From Hippasteria phrygiana (Eukaryota; Echinodermata; Asteroidea; Valvatida; Goniasteridae): a stretch of DNA of 64,000 bases. The DNA lies in assembly GCA_037893225.1 (NCBI GenBank), contig JAZGUH010000327.1, forward strand, positions 2,329,247-2,393,246. Reading direction: 5' to 3'. The notes beneath the pieces are model-generated. The model did no database searches. It was not told the origin of the DNA and saw only the letters and a list, made by a program, of their open reading frames with translations. Below, piece after piece: positions 38,677 to 49,189 of this stretch (its first letter is position 1; each line of letters starts with the position of its first letter). Made by a program: the position numbers and the translations under genes.

Positions 38677-39321
38677 TAAACTGCCCAGTTTCTTTGTTCA
38701 CTTTGAAAATATAATAATAATTACTTATAAAGCGCCTTCCATCTTAATACAAGACCTCAAAGCGCTGTACAATAAAAAACAAGACATTGCTAAAAAATAG
38801 ACACTCCTTAAGACTAAAAACATTAGAAAGATAAAAAAAATATTTAAAAGCTAATAAGAAAGTATCTGTATGTGCATATATATATATCTTTTCGAATATT
38901 CGAACTGGCAAAATGGTATTCGAATATTCGCTTGATGATCGAATATCGAATATTCGGTATATTCGGAACAGCCCTAGGGGGCTGTGACATTAGGGAGACA
39001 TCGAAATGTCTCCCTAATGTCACTTGTCTCCCTAAGGTACCAAAAATAACAAAAAAATCTCTCCTTAAGGGACCATTGACAGTTATTGGCAGTCCCGCTC
39101 CTGTCAGTTTCTTTGTTCACTTTGAAAATTTACCTAGTCAGTTTCCCTTGTGGATTGTTTGACGAATTAGAAGTTAAAAAGTCGTATCCTCATTGAGTGA
39201 TCCCCAAAGTGTCGCTTCCCAGGTTGTATCGTAAAATTGGGTGTGATCCCTGGCTATACGGCATTCTGTGTTTATGACTTCTGACTAGCGCCCACCCGAA
39301 CAAAGATACTGACAATTTGGG

Positions 39322-39394
39322 GAAGATAGCTCAGTTGGTAGAGCGCCGGTATGGTAACCCGGAGGTCGCAGGTTCGAATCCCACTCCTGCCAGT
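39322..39394 (+). mobile_element. tRNA-like segment, copy 2 (SINE head or tRNA pseudogene)
   Basis: A box TAGCTCAGTTGG and B box GGTTCGAATCC are perfect, with a good D stem (GCTC/GAGC). The anticodon loop would read GGT (Thr). The acceptor stem has two mismatches and the T stem two, so it is a tRNA-derived repeat rather than a working tRNA. It may still be transcribed by polymerase III. Confidence 0.6.
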
Positions 39395-39409
39395 TTCTTT
39401 GTTCACTTT

Positions 39410-42400
39410 GAAAATATAATAATAATTACTTATAAAGCGCCTTCCATCTTAATACAAGACCTCAAAGCGCTGTACAATAAAAAACAAGACATTGCTAAAA
39501 AATAAACACTCCTTAAGACTAAAAACATTAGAAAGATAAAAAACCATTAAAAAGCTAATAAAAAAGTACCATTATAGGATAATAAAGTTGGTGATAAAAA
39601 AATTCAAAGCTAAAAAGTAGTACATCGAAACGGTTATCTAGCTAAAGGCAATTTGAAAAAGATGTATTTTTAGAGCCTTTTTGAAGTTATCTAATGAGTT
39701 AGAGTCGCGAATATAGGCCAATAAAGCATTCCAGAGTCTGGGAGCCGAGAACGAGAATGCACGATCACTGTAAAATGCAGTGCGTCTGTGGTTGGTGAAG
39801 GAGGCGTTTTGATGATGACCGGAGACTGCGATTTGGTTGATACTGGGTGACGATCTCATTTAGATAGACTGGGGCAAGCTCATTCAAGGTTTTGTAGGTG
39901 AGTAACAACATTTTTAAGTTGATTCTTTGCGCAACAGGCAACCAGTGCAGATTGTAACGCACAGGTTGTATTTGGTTACAATATTTAGTGCGTGTCAAAA
40001 GCCTCGCAGCAGAGTTTTGAACTATCTGCAACTTGGCAATGTCACATGCAGGGAGACCGCAGAGGAGACTGTTGCAGTAGTCCAACCGAGAAGTCACAAA
40101 TGCATGAGTTGTTCTGTTGTATTTTTATCAAGGTATTTACAAATCCTACTAATCTTATGCAAAGCAAATTAAGCTAATTTTGCAATGACACAAACATGAT
40201 CTTTCATTTCCAAAGTGCTGTCTATGACGACACCGAGATCTCAAACCGAGCTTGATGCTTCAATACTCTCTTCTCCAACCATGATAGAGGGCAAGGTTGG
40301 TGTTTCTATAAATCGCGAGCTGAGATGAACAATCTTTGTCTTTGAATCATTGAACGCCATTTTGTTGCAAACAGCCCAGGCTTTGATGTCAGCCACACAT
40401 CTTTCAAGAGTCTTAATGGCTTCAAAGCGTGTAGATTAGTCAAATACCAGATATACATGTAGCTGCGTATCATCTGCATATAGATCATATGGTTAATTCC
40501 ATGACTGTTAATAATGTCACTGGTCGGAGCAGAATACAATGTAAACAAGGTAGGTCCAAGCACGGAGCCTTGTGGGACTCCTTCATCAAGAGGAAATTCT
40601 GCTGACGAAACTCCACAGATGTCTACGTACTGGCGGCGGTCTTGTAGGTATGAAGAGAACCAATCCAATGCAACACCCGAGATCCGATAGCGGTGGTGCA
40701 GGCGTCTGAGTGAGATCTGATGGTCAATCATATCAAAGGCCGCAGAGAAATCCAACAGCATAAGAATAGCTTCCTGATGGCGATCAACTGCTTGGAGGAG
40801 GTCGTTCTTAACTCGGACAAGTGCTGTCTCAGTTGAGCATACAGACCATTCCGCTGTAGGTGGACATTTAACTAGGAAGATACAACCCTTTCTATTGTTT
40901 TGAATAACAATTTCAAAGTTGATATCGGCCTGTAATTGTTGAGTTGTTTGATATCAAGAGACGGTTTCTTAATCAGTTGGACAACTCTAGCAGTCTTAAG
41001 TTCTGGTGGCATTTGCCCGGTGGTCAGGGATGTATTGATGATGAATCTAGGCATTGTTTAAAGAGTATGCCAGGAAGTGGATCAAGAGTACATGACTTCG
41101 TTCCAGATTCCTTAATGATTTTACGGACTACAATTTCGGAGACTGCACTGAATGAACTGAATGTACTCTCACATGATTCAAAAATCTCGACAGATACTGC
41201 AGGCTGTGAAATGTCAAGATTGCCACGAAGAGTTTTGATCTTAGTATAAAAGAAATCTACAAAGTCGTTTGCCAAAGTTTTAGCACAGTCGTGTGGGGGG
41301 AGGACTGACGTGTACTCATACTGCCTTGAAACAAACATCACAGCCAGCCACTTTGGTACGATAGTATAAACACTTTGCCTGCTCCAACATCCGTCTATAC
41401 TTCTTACATTAATAGCTATACAGTTGCTTATCAACCTCAAGTCCCGAGGCAATCCAGGCACGCCCACGTTGGCGACATTTCACCTTAAGAACTCGAAGGG
41501 CGTTGGAATACCATGGAGCATCTGGCCGTAGGGTTATCTGCCTAGACTTCATTTGAGCATGCAAGTCCAACAACTCTATCAACACACGTTCATACTGTGC
41601 AACAAGGTGGGACAGATCACATGAGGACTTAGTGTCTAGGGTTGAACCGTCAATGTCACTATTAAAACTGGTTACATTTACTTTCTGCAGCTCATGAAAC
41701 TTGACCAATTTCTTTACAGAACGAGGACGGAAAATATCAAGTTGGTACTTGACCGCATAGTGATCTGATATGGACAACCTCCAAATTGGTGATCACATGG
41801 TCTGATGTCCTCGTGATCACCAAATCGAGAGTATGGCCTTGTTGATGGGTGGACCCAATGACGTGCTGCTGGAGACTTGATGAATCCAATATTTCTCGAA
41901 AGATGGCAGCATCTCGGTTGTCCATCACGTCAAGACGAAAATTGAAATCCCCAGCCATAATCAAACGGCCAGGGCGTATTGTTGTAGTCTCTAACAAGGT
42001 AGAGAAGTCACTGAAAAACATGGTACTAGTCAGCTTGTTGGTTTTTGAAGGTGGTGGTCGATAGATGATAAAGAGTCTAATAGACAAACCACCAATTGAA
42101 ACGTCGAAATCCATGTGCTCGAATTACTGAAACTTTTGCAGGTGATTTTGCTTAACAACAAAACCTTGATGAGCAAAAAGGCATAGGCCACCTCCTCGAC
42201 CATGGACACGAGGTTGATTGTTATAATGGGGCAATGTTTTGCTTATATCAGCAAGTGGCCGGCTGTCACGATCATCACCCGACAGCCATGATTCAGTGAT
42301 GGCAAGGAGGTCTATTTTCTCACCGATAATAACGGCTATGGAAGTAGTCTTCCTTTTCATTGAGTTCACATAGTACATTCCATATCGCAATCTGTGACTC

Positions 42401-42640
42401 ATTCGTATCTTTAACAGCAGGCAGCTTCTGAACAGGAATTTGTACTAGATTTCGTTCAGAAACAAGCCTACAAGATGGCTTTGTTATAGACTGACTATGC
42501 AGAGTATTCAGAGTTGGAATTGAAAAAGTCTTGCATAATCTGCCTCTACGATAACCCCTCTTCGTTGGACGTGCAATTTTAAGCAGCTTAAGTTCATGCC
42601 ACTTCTCGGGGTTGAAAGGTCGGACTACATAGGAGCGGAC
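39410..42640 (-). mobile_element. L2/CR1-type non-LTR retrotransposon, antisense in CARD intron 2
   Basis: The minus strand reads an apurinic endonuclease and a reverse transcriptase in one direction. The 3' UTR ends with the L2-like AGCGCTTTGAGG and GGCGCTTTATAAGTAATTAT followed by an ATT repeat (39,410). The 5' part is visible to about 42,640 (RRGYRRGRL). Several frameshifts and stops break the ORF, so it is inactive. Confidence 0.85.
39638..42620 (-). pseudogene. ORF2 relic of the L2/CR1 element (endonuclease and reverse transcriptase)
   Basis: In order from 42,620 down: an endonuclease N-terminus (LLAITESWL), GDFNFRLD, HTLDLVITR and SDHYAV; then RT blocks (NNYRPISTLKLLFKTIERVV, LLDFSAAFDMIDH, GVPQGSVLGP) and YADDTQLHVYL in a shifted frame near 40,470. 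The C-terminal tail has [33 protein letters not shown] and RAFSFSAPRLWN. The LDYCN..L.GLP tail is diagnostic of CR1/L2-clade elements. The frame is interrupted between most blocks. Confidence 0.85.
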
Positions 42641-42969
42641 AACAGCATTCTTTATACCCAGTAGTGCACTTGAAAGAATACCTTATACGAGGCATCATGG
42701 CGCTGATAAATAATTGGCAAAAATGGCCGATATGTACAATGAGTGTACAAGTCGAAATATAGTAATGAAGATTTCCAGAACTGAGTAGATAATTCACACG
42801 AGCACAGGACCGGCATCAAAGTAATCCAAGAGTACTTAATTACAAGATAACAGTTCAAAGTAAAAATTACAAAACGTGCTCGAAACCATCCGAAAAGGAA
42901 AATTGTTGCCATAAATGCGACAGCGAAAAGAAAAGAAAAGGTGCAGCCATGAAAGGGGCGCCACCAAGA
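42641..42969. other. intronic sequence, nothing recognised
   Basis: About 330 bp between the retrotransposon and the next MITE. No feature was seen. Confidence 0.4.
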
Positions 42970-43395
42970 ATTTTTATAGGAAACATTGTTTCACTGACCT
43001 GTTCAAAAGTTTTGCGTTGTTGGATGGCGAAAAAACGAGAGAAAAACGGCACTCGTTTTCAACCGCCAGGCGGATGCTACCCTTTAGTCAATGCGCACGT
43101 GGCTACCTGGACGTGTGGCGCGCCCCGATGCCAGCATGTCCAGGGCGCGCGCCACTCGTCCGGGTAGCCATGCACGCCTTGACTACAGGCTACAGGGCAA
43201 TTTTCCAACAATTTCCAGATGGAAATCGTTGGAAAACGATATAAATTTCCACTTTTCTTGACAACGACAGCACACCTGGTGCCATCATTTCACAGGATGA
43301 TTGAGACTACTATTAACTTACAGTCTGGTAAGATATTTTTGTAATAATTCATTAAAAAAATAATTGGAGGATTACCAATCGTGTACACTACCTTT
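42970..43395. mobile_element. left-truncated copy of the AAAGGTAGTG MITE family
   Basis: Ends at 43,395 with CCAATCGTGTACACTACCTT. It includes the long internal hairpin (GGCTACCTGGACGTGTGG and partner, about 43,060-43,195) and matches 46,040-46,438. The left end is missing. Confidence 0.75.
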
Positions 43396-43895
43396 AACAA
43401 ACCTTACAGAGAGACCAATAGCCTATTATACTGCTGTGGCAGATTATTGTCAATTTTATTCATGATCCCTAACTCTCTTGTCATGAAATTTTCCGCCCCA
43501 ACATTTCATATGCATTATCTTGATATGGCTATGTACACGTAGGCTAGGTTCAATTCCTTGAAATGTCACTCAAAAAGGTGAAATTTTATGAAAATTTCAC
43601 TTGTCAAGACCACAGGCATATCTTCAGTTTCGCATCGTTTTTGTCGACCGAGGGTGCCCTAATGCTTTTGACCAACCACAGTGCGGCTTTCATATCAATG
43701 CTTGAGACAAAGCAAACAAAATTCCTTGGATTGTTTTCACAGGAAACAGTTGTCTGAATATTTGTTTCGGCTTTCGGGTTCATGCAGCCGCGCTGCCGGT
43801 ATGCCTCTGAATTATGACTCTGAAGGGGTGCTTGTCACACTATAAAGTCCCCACAACATTGTCCAAAGCAACATTTTTTTCCTCTTTTGCACCAG
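43396..43895. other. end of CARD intron 2, no recognised repeat
   Basis: No homology was noticed. The 3' end is a strong polypyrimidine tract (ATTTTTTTCCTCTTTTGC) before the acceptor CACCAG. Confidence 0.4.
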
Positions 43896-44062
43896 ATGAA
43901 GTGGATGCTAGGGCGCAGAGAAATGAACAAGGAGTCACTACAAACGTCTATATGCGGAAGGACCAAGGAAAGGAATCTCATTGCATCACTAATAATGTCA
44001 AAGGAGATAACAACTTTGCCATATTTGGAGCCGAAAATTTGACAATCAATCATTACAACTGA
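43896..44062 (+). CDS. host CARD-domain protein, exon 3 (terminal coding exon)
   Basis: After TTTTTTTCCTCTTTTGCACCAG, two bases (AT) complete the split codon G|AT from exon 2. Then 54 codons and TGA follow. The three exons total 450 nt with no break. The junction creates the tetrapeptide DEVD followed by Ala. The tail is hydrophilic and Asn/Gly-rich: NNVKGDNNFAIFGAENLTIN near the C-terminus. Glycine and asparagine recur with an 8-residue step, and I(F)GAEN loosely resembles the core of RHIM-type amyloid motifs. The phase match and acceptor quality support the exon; an extra exon in the 6.7-kb intron cannot be excluded. Confidence 0.65.
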
Positions 44063-44189
44063 ATTCCAACGACCAATTTTTATGTTTTCCCACTGTTGAA
44101 AAACAACTCCGCAGTCTGGAGCAGGTTCGATAAAGGACAATTGGTAAACCAGTCATTGATTCGTGATGTACCTTACACCCATGGGTGTC

Positions 44190-44835
44190 AATCCTGGGGG
44201 GGGGGGGGGGGGACAGGGGGACAGGGGGACACGTCCCCCCACGTTTTGAAGGGTGGGGGACACAATATCAAATGTCCCCCCCCCCCCCCATGTTTTTGAA
44301 CTCGTGTACAGTGTATCTCATATTGGGCCCTCTATGTACTGTAGCGGGAAGTGTGCAGACTGGGCGGAGCGTAGCGCTCAGCAATATCTATGGGGCTATA
44401 ACAGTGCGTGCTTTGTAGGTGTACACACTAAATAGACCCACAACTTTTTTTTCATGCAATTGATAGAATGTGTAATTATGATTAAACCTGCATGGGGGTT
44501 CTCTGCTTCAACTTTTGTGAAGACTTGATAAAGTTTGGCTTTAAAATTGGTCCTATTTGGCATGGCAAGTGGATGGATGCTGTATGAAAAATGGCAGCTA
44601 GCCGGTTTGGGAAAAGCCACATTTTCAGGGGTTTTACTCTCTGGGGACAATTAGCAAAAATTATAAACGGCTAACCTGCCAAAAATTAAAAAGAATTTGA
44701 CAGATCAAGATTCAAACTATAATTTTTAGTAGTGTCACAAAAACTGAGATTCCTGGATCAGGATTTTTTTTCACTGAAGTTAATGGATTTTACACTAAGG
44801 TCAATGGGAGTTTATTTAGTGTGGTGCACCCTACA
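44190..44835. repeat. dispersed repeat pair, copy 1 (poly-G/GGGACA head plus 400-bp body)
   Basis: 44,190-44,420 (CAATCCTGGGG, GGGGGACACAATAT, GTGTATCTCATAT) recurs inverted at about 61,500-61,790. 44,430-44,835 (ACCCACAACTTTTTTT ... TTATTTAGTGTGG) recurs in the same orientation at 60,915-61,350. Confidence 0.75.
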
Positions 44836-45697
44836 CAAAATGGCGGCGCCCAGCAGCCATTATGGTTAATTTCTGCTTTGTTTACAATTATCCGTAGGCT
44901 TGAAACGAGGACAAAAATAAGTTGCCGGTGCTGTTTTTATCTATGCGGAGCTGCCAAAAGTAGGGGGGGGGCAATTGCCACAAGTGGGGGGGGGGGGATG
45001 GCCCACCTCCCCCTCCCCCTGTTCTGCCACCAGTAGTGGTGGTTATGACATATTGAAGGTCCAGTTTCCAGACAGCGATTCATGCACAATGATGCATGTG
45101 ATCGTTTGGCTTAGTGTCTGGAATGCCCTTTGCAACAAGCCCCACCTACGCCCCACTCATCCCCCTTTCCCCCTTTCTAGAGCTAAAATATGATATTTTT
45201 TGGAAGGACAGTAAAATGTAGTAAAATGACATATGTATTTTCTACTCTCAATAAAGCATAGCACAAAACTTAATATGAATGCATTGTCAGAAATGTTGAG
45301 GGGAAAGCAAAACCTGCCCCCCCCCCCCCCCCCCCTTCCATTTTCACAGCTTCGCCATACTATTTTTTCCCCTCTTGTTAAATAAATGATTTGTAAAGCT
45401 GTGAGAATTCTTATCATCAAAAGTAAGACATCAAAATAACTCTTTGTGCGCGCTGAAGTGATAAGCTGCGGGGTTAAATTTGTTGTTTGAAACCGATTCA
45501 CCAGGTTAGTTTCTACCTGTGTAATGAACTGCTACCCGGGTGATTAATTACCCGGGTAAGTTCAGAGTAGTGTGAAACCCCTATAGGTAAAGTTTGTAAA
45601 TGTATCTGTCCAATGACAGTATTTAGCAACACCCCTACCCCACACCCCAAACAAATCAAAGAGCACATTTCTGCTATGTTGAATTGAAATGTGCGGC
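44836..45697. other. host intergenic DNA with G/C homopolymers, nothing recognised
   Basis: Poly-G near 44,962 and 44,987, poly-C near 45,318-45,335. No gene was recognised; short reading frames are broken by the homopolymers. Confidence 0.4.
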
Positions 45698-45924
45698 TTA
45701 AGGGCCGTGCCACACAAGGCAATTTACAGGCAATCAGCTACAGGTAATCTCCAAGAAGAAAAACATTCACACTTCAATTTTCACTTTATTTTCTTTATAC
45801 TGTGCCACTCGAGCATTCCACCTTTTCCCAATTCAAGTGGGAACGTGGTCTTAGTCTGCAGGGCTAGTGCTGTAAGTTGCCTCAAAGTTGCTCGTAAAAA
45901 TTGCCTCGTGTGACAAGGCCTTAA
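45698..45924. mobile_element. 227-bp MITE with TTAA target duplication
   Basis: TTAA flanks both ends (45,698-45,701 and 45,921-45,924). Termini GGGCCGTGCCACACAAGGCA and TGCCTCGTGTGACAAGGCC are inverted repeats with a few mismatches, continuing into AATTT.ACAGGCAA / TTGCTCGTAAAAATT. TTAA suggests a piggyBac or Kolobok-type mobiliser. Confidence 0.75.
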
Positions 45925-45974
45925 GACAATTTGTGAAGTGGTGCAGTACATGCCCTCAAACGTCAAATTGTGTT

Positions 45975-46438
45975 AAAGGTAGTGTACATGATTGGTCATT
46001 GTTGCAATTTTTAGAAATGGGCGGATTTGGGGTCAGTATTTTATAGGAAATATCGTTCCACTGACCTGTTCAAAGTTTTGCATTGTTGGATGGCGAAAAA
46101 AACTGCGTTCGTTTTCAACCGTCGCGTGGATGATAGCCTTTAGTCAAGGTGCGCGTGGCTACCTGGACGCGTGACGCGCCCCGGATATGCCAGCACGTCC
46201 GGGGCGTGCCACTCGTCCAGGTAGCCACGCGCGCCTTGACTAAAGGCTACATATGTTATAGAGGGCAGTTTTCCAACGATTTCCGGCCGGCAATCGTTGG
46301 AAAACGATATACATTTCCAGTTTTCTTGACAACGACAGCACGCCTGGTGCCATCATTTCACAGGATGATTGAGACTACTATTAACTTACAGTCTAGTAAG
46401 GTATTTTTTTGGAGGATTACCAATCGTGCACTACCTTT
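45975..46438. mobile_element. 464-bp MITE with AAAGGTAGTG termini and internal GC-rich hairpin
   Basis: TIRs are AAAGGTAGTGTACATGATTG and CAATCGTGCACTACCTTT. Internally, TAGCCTTTAGTCAAGGTGCG pairs with CGCGCCTTGACTAAAGGCTA (about 46,133-46,251) in a stem of about 55 bp. A second hairpin (TTTTCCAACGATT / AATCGTTGGAAAA) lies at about 46,270-46,305. Other copies lie at 42,970-43,395 and 37,259-37,335. Confidence 0.8.
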
Positions 46439-46709
46439 GAGCAAAATTGTTGCGAAGATGAATGCCAAGGCGAACGGTTTATTTAACCGTATGTATATAT
46501 GTACGTGAAAAACATTTTAAAACTACAGTGTTACAAGTGTGTCTGATGGAAATTTGATATTTCTATTGCATTCTTTATGTGACAATTTGTGCCTTAGGGC
46601 CTGGTGTTTGTTTCACACAGATCTAGATCTCTAATGGTGATGCAACCGTTGGTCCACACACCGGATACAGCCGGATCCAATGGATCCAATCCAGAGCCGG
46701 TGTCATATG
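46439..46709. other. unrecognised spacer between MITE and minisatellite
   Basis: No feature seen apart from a GGATCCAATCC-like short direct repeat near 46,672-46,692. Confidence 0.35.
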
Positions 46710-46960
46710 AAAATCGGACTCCTAAAATCGGACTCCTTTGAAAATCGGACTCCTTTGAAAATCGGACTCCTTTGAAAATCGGACTCCTTTGAAAATCGGA
46801 CTCCTTTGAAAATCGGACTCCTTTGAAAATCGGACTCCTTTGAAAATCGGACTCCTTTGAAAATCGGACTCCTTTGAAAATCGGACTCCTTTGAAAATCG
46901 GACTCCTTTGAAAATCGGACTCCTTTGAAAATCGGACTCCTTTGAAAATCGGACTCCTTT
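46710..46960. repeat. 17-bp minisatellite CGGACTCCTTTGAAAAT, about 14 copies
   Basis: After a first 14-bp variant unit, the 17-bp unit repeats without visible change to 46,960. Perfect homogeneity implies recent expansion. Confidence 0.95.
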
Positions 46961-46979
46961 CCCCTGTTATTGATTGAAC

Positions 46980-48440
46980 CCTTTCAGGTAACCGGCCACT
47001 CTCCTAATTATCTTCACTTAGGCATGTGCAATGCTACCAATGAGCAAACATATCAGCTGAGGGGGTGAGGGAGGCACATTTAAGGATTATCCGTGCGGCT
47101 CTTTTTAGACATTTGTTGAGGGTATTGTCGTGAGATATGTACCTTCCTCCCCACTCGTACAGTAATACTCTAAAGATGGCATAACTAAACTTACAAAGAG
47201 TGTGTGCAGGCTGCTTTGGGGAACGTAATAACAAATTCTGTTTAACACACCCAATTTAGATGAAACAGTCTTTCTTACGTATTCAACATGTGGAATGTTT
47301 CATCAACAACTACACCCAAGCATTTACAAGATTTCACTTTTTCGATAACCTTATCAGCAATGCACACGTTCAGTTCGACGTTGGATATTTTCTGCCTTGA
47401 ACCAATAAGCATATACATTTGGTTTTGTTGAGATTTAATGCTAGTTTGTTTCTTAGGCACCAGTTGTGAATACTAGCAAGAGCTACATTCAAGTTCCTTT
47501 CTATTTCGTTAATACTAGAGGAGTTACACGTTAACGTGGAGTCATCTGCATACATAAATAAGTTGCAATTTTGGGGTATACAAGATGGAAAATCACTACT
47601 ATAAACAATAAATAAAAGTGACCCTAAGATCGACCTTTGTGGAACGCCTATGTCTATGGGCAGGACCTTCGATATTGTGCCCTCGATATTTACAGACTGA
47701 CTACGAGCCCGCCTATGTACGACTTAAACCAATTATTTACAGAAAATGTCATATTCAGCTTCTTCAATTTGCCTAGTAGGATTACATGATCCACACAATC
47801 AAAAGCTTTACTGAGATCTATGAACACGCTACCTGTAAATTCACCTTGCTCCATAGCCTCAAAACACTTGTTTGTTAAATCGTGTAGAGTGCTTTCAGTT
47901 GAGTGCAAGGGTCTACCGATTGGCAACTAGGTATCAAGTTGTTATCATCGAGGTATACTGCCTAATGCACCCATCTTTCTAAAATCTTAGAGATAATTGG
48001 CAGTATAGAAATAGGCTGATAATTACCTGTACTACATTTATCTCCTTCCTTATGAATTGGTGTTACCAAGGCGTGTTTCCAATCTTTAGGGTATTGCTCG
48101 CATCTCATGGAGAGGTTAAAAATATAAGTTCAAGATTTAGTAATATAAGGGGAAGCAATTTTAATCATAAGTTTAACACTGATGGCATCTGGACCTGTTG
48201 CTTTCCCAACCGACATGGATGATATTTGCTTTTGAACGAACTCTTCTGTAATATTAGGTACAGTGCATTCTTCAAGTTCATCCAGAGAATCAACGATAGA
48301 GGCGTAGGTCGGATCTCTGTGAAACAAACAGGCCCTACAGTTTTCTATTGGTTTTTTTTTATTTGTATTTACAACAGTAATGATATTATTTTTAACTATT
48401 TTCAGTATTGTCTGTGTAATCGACATTTCCAACATTTTGG
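46980..48440 (-). pseudogene. non-LTR retrotransposon reverse-transcriptase relic (Jockey-superfamily type)
   Basis: The minus strand reads, in order: SMSVGKATGPDAISVKLM (about 48,210), NYQPISILPIISKILERWVH (about 47,990), VFIDLSKAFDCVDH (about 47,810), IGVPQRSILG-like sequence, YADDSTLTCNSSSINEIERN (about 47,545), LNLNKTKCICLL, CKCLGVVVDE and a C-terminal LNKCLKRAARIIL. All main RT blocks are present but spread over shifting frames with stops, so it is inactive. It differs in sequence from the L2 copy at 39.6-42.6 kb. No endonuclease was seen, so it is probably 5'-truncated near 48,440. Confidence 0.8.
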
Positions 48441-48974
48441 AAAATATTAATCTGACCTGTCACAGGAAAAATAAAAGAAAATCAATGAAATTGTATTCTT
48501 TGTGTGTTATTGCTATTTTGGGAGGTTATTAGAGAATGTTTGAATTGGCACGAGGCCACACGGTTTTGGCTGTAACAATGTAGCAATTACTCTAAACAGC
48601 TGCTTCAGTGCCAAATCTGCAGTGCCCTACGAGTTACGTGTTTTGTTCTAATCCATGATTAATAATGTATAAAGGTCTTTCCTAGTTACATGAACGGGTT
48701 GGATTTACATCATTATGAACTTGCTTTGTTCCTTTTAGGCCATATTTTTTACCGATAGAGGACGCTGAAACTGTTATATACCGGTACATGTATTGGTACA
48801 AAGAGTTGTAAATGCAACCCTTTGTTATACGGAAATGTAAATTTTTAGTAATATTCCTTCAATTGAAAAAATAATACATATGAAATATATTCCGTATGTA
48901 AACAAATTGACAAATGAAGTAAAGATTTACTTGTGTTCAAACATCCTAAAATTTAAATAGCGCTCTCAAACGAG
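48441..48974. other. host intergenic DNA, nothing recognised
   Basis: A/T-rich, no coding or repeat structure noted. Confidence 0.35.
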
Positions 48975-49189
48975 GTGTTGTAGTCAAGACCATCACAAGA
49001 CCACACAAGACCCTGCAAGACCAGCACAAGACCAGCACAAGACCAGCAGTCTTAATTAATCCAAGTCTTAAGCTATTCAAATGAACTGTAACAGAAGCAT
49101 TCCTTTGTCATGGTTTATGCCTGTTACTTGTGCCTGTTATATACAAGCTGGTCTTGTGCCTGGTCTTGAAATGGTCTCGACTACAACAC
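48975..49189. mobile_element. 215-bp MITE with GTGTTGTAGTC ends and CAAGACCA subrepeats
   Basis: GTGTTGTAGTCAAGACCATC (48,975) and GGTCTCGACTACAACAC (to 49,189) are inverted ends. Inside are CAAGACCAGCA repeats. A diverged copy lies inverted at 33,045-33,210 with the shared core GACAAAGGAATGCTT. TACTCG-rich sequences at 35.2, 36.5 and 53.8-54.1 kb share the ACTACAACACTG end. Confidence 0.7.

Larger units (their letters stand above)
38117..39567. repeat. tandem duplication of about 745 bp
   Basis: Copy 1 is 38,117-38,861 and copy 2 is 38,862-39,567. Each runs from GTATCTGTATGTGCATATAT through a TTCGAATATTCG block, an 18-bp hairpin (GTGACATTAGGGAGACAT, CGAA loop), a tRNA-like segment and the 3' end of an L2/CR1 element. 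The junction uses AGTA shared by both breakpoints. Copies differ by small indels, so the event is not recent. Confidence 0.85.
37198..43895 (+). other. intron 2 of the CARD gene (6.7 kb, transposon-loaded)
   Basis: Starts GTATGT and ends in a strong pyrimidine tract before TTTTGCACCAG. It contains truncated MITEs, a tRNA-like/L2 tandem duplication, an antisense L2/CR1 retrotransposon and another MITE. The two splice sites agree in phase. Confidence 0.55.

Noticed and set aside
39322..39394. Functional tRNA-Thr
   Set aside because: A and B boxes are good, but acceptor and T stems have mismatches and the segment belongs to a repeated SINE-like block.
43563..43757. 64-codon plus-strand frame in CARD intron 2 as an extra exon
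   Set aside because: No acceptor/donor pair in suitable phase and no domain.
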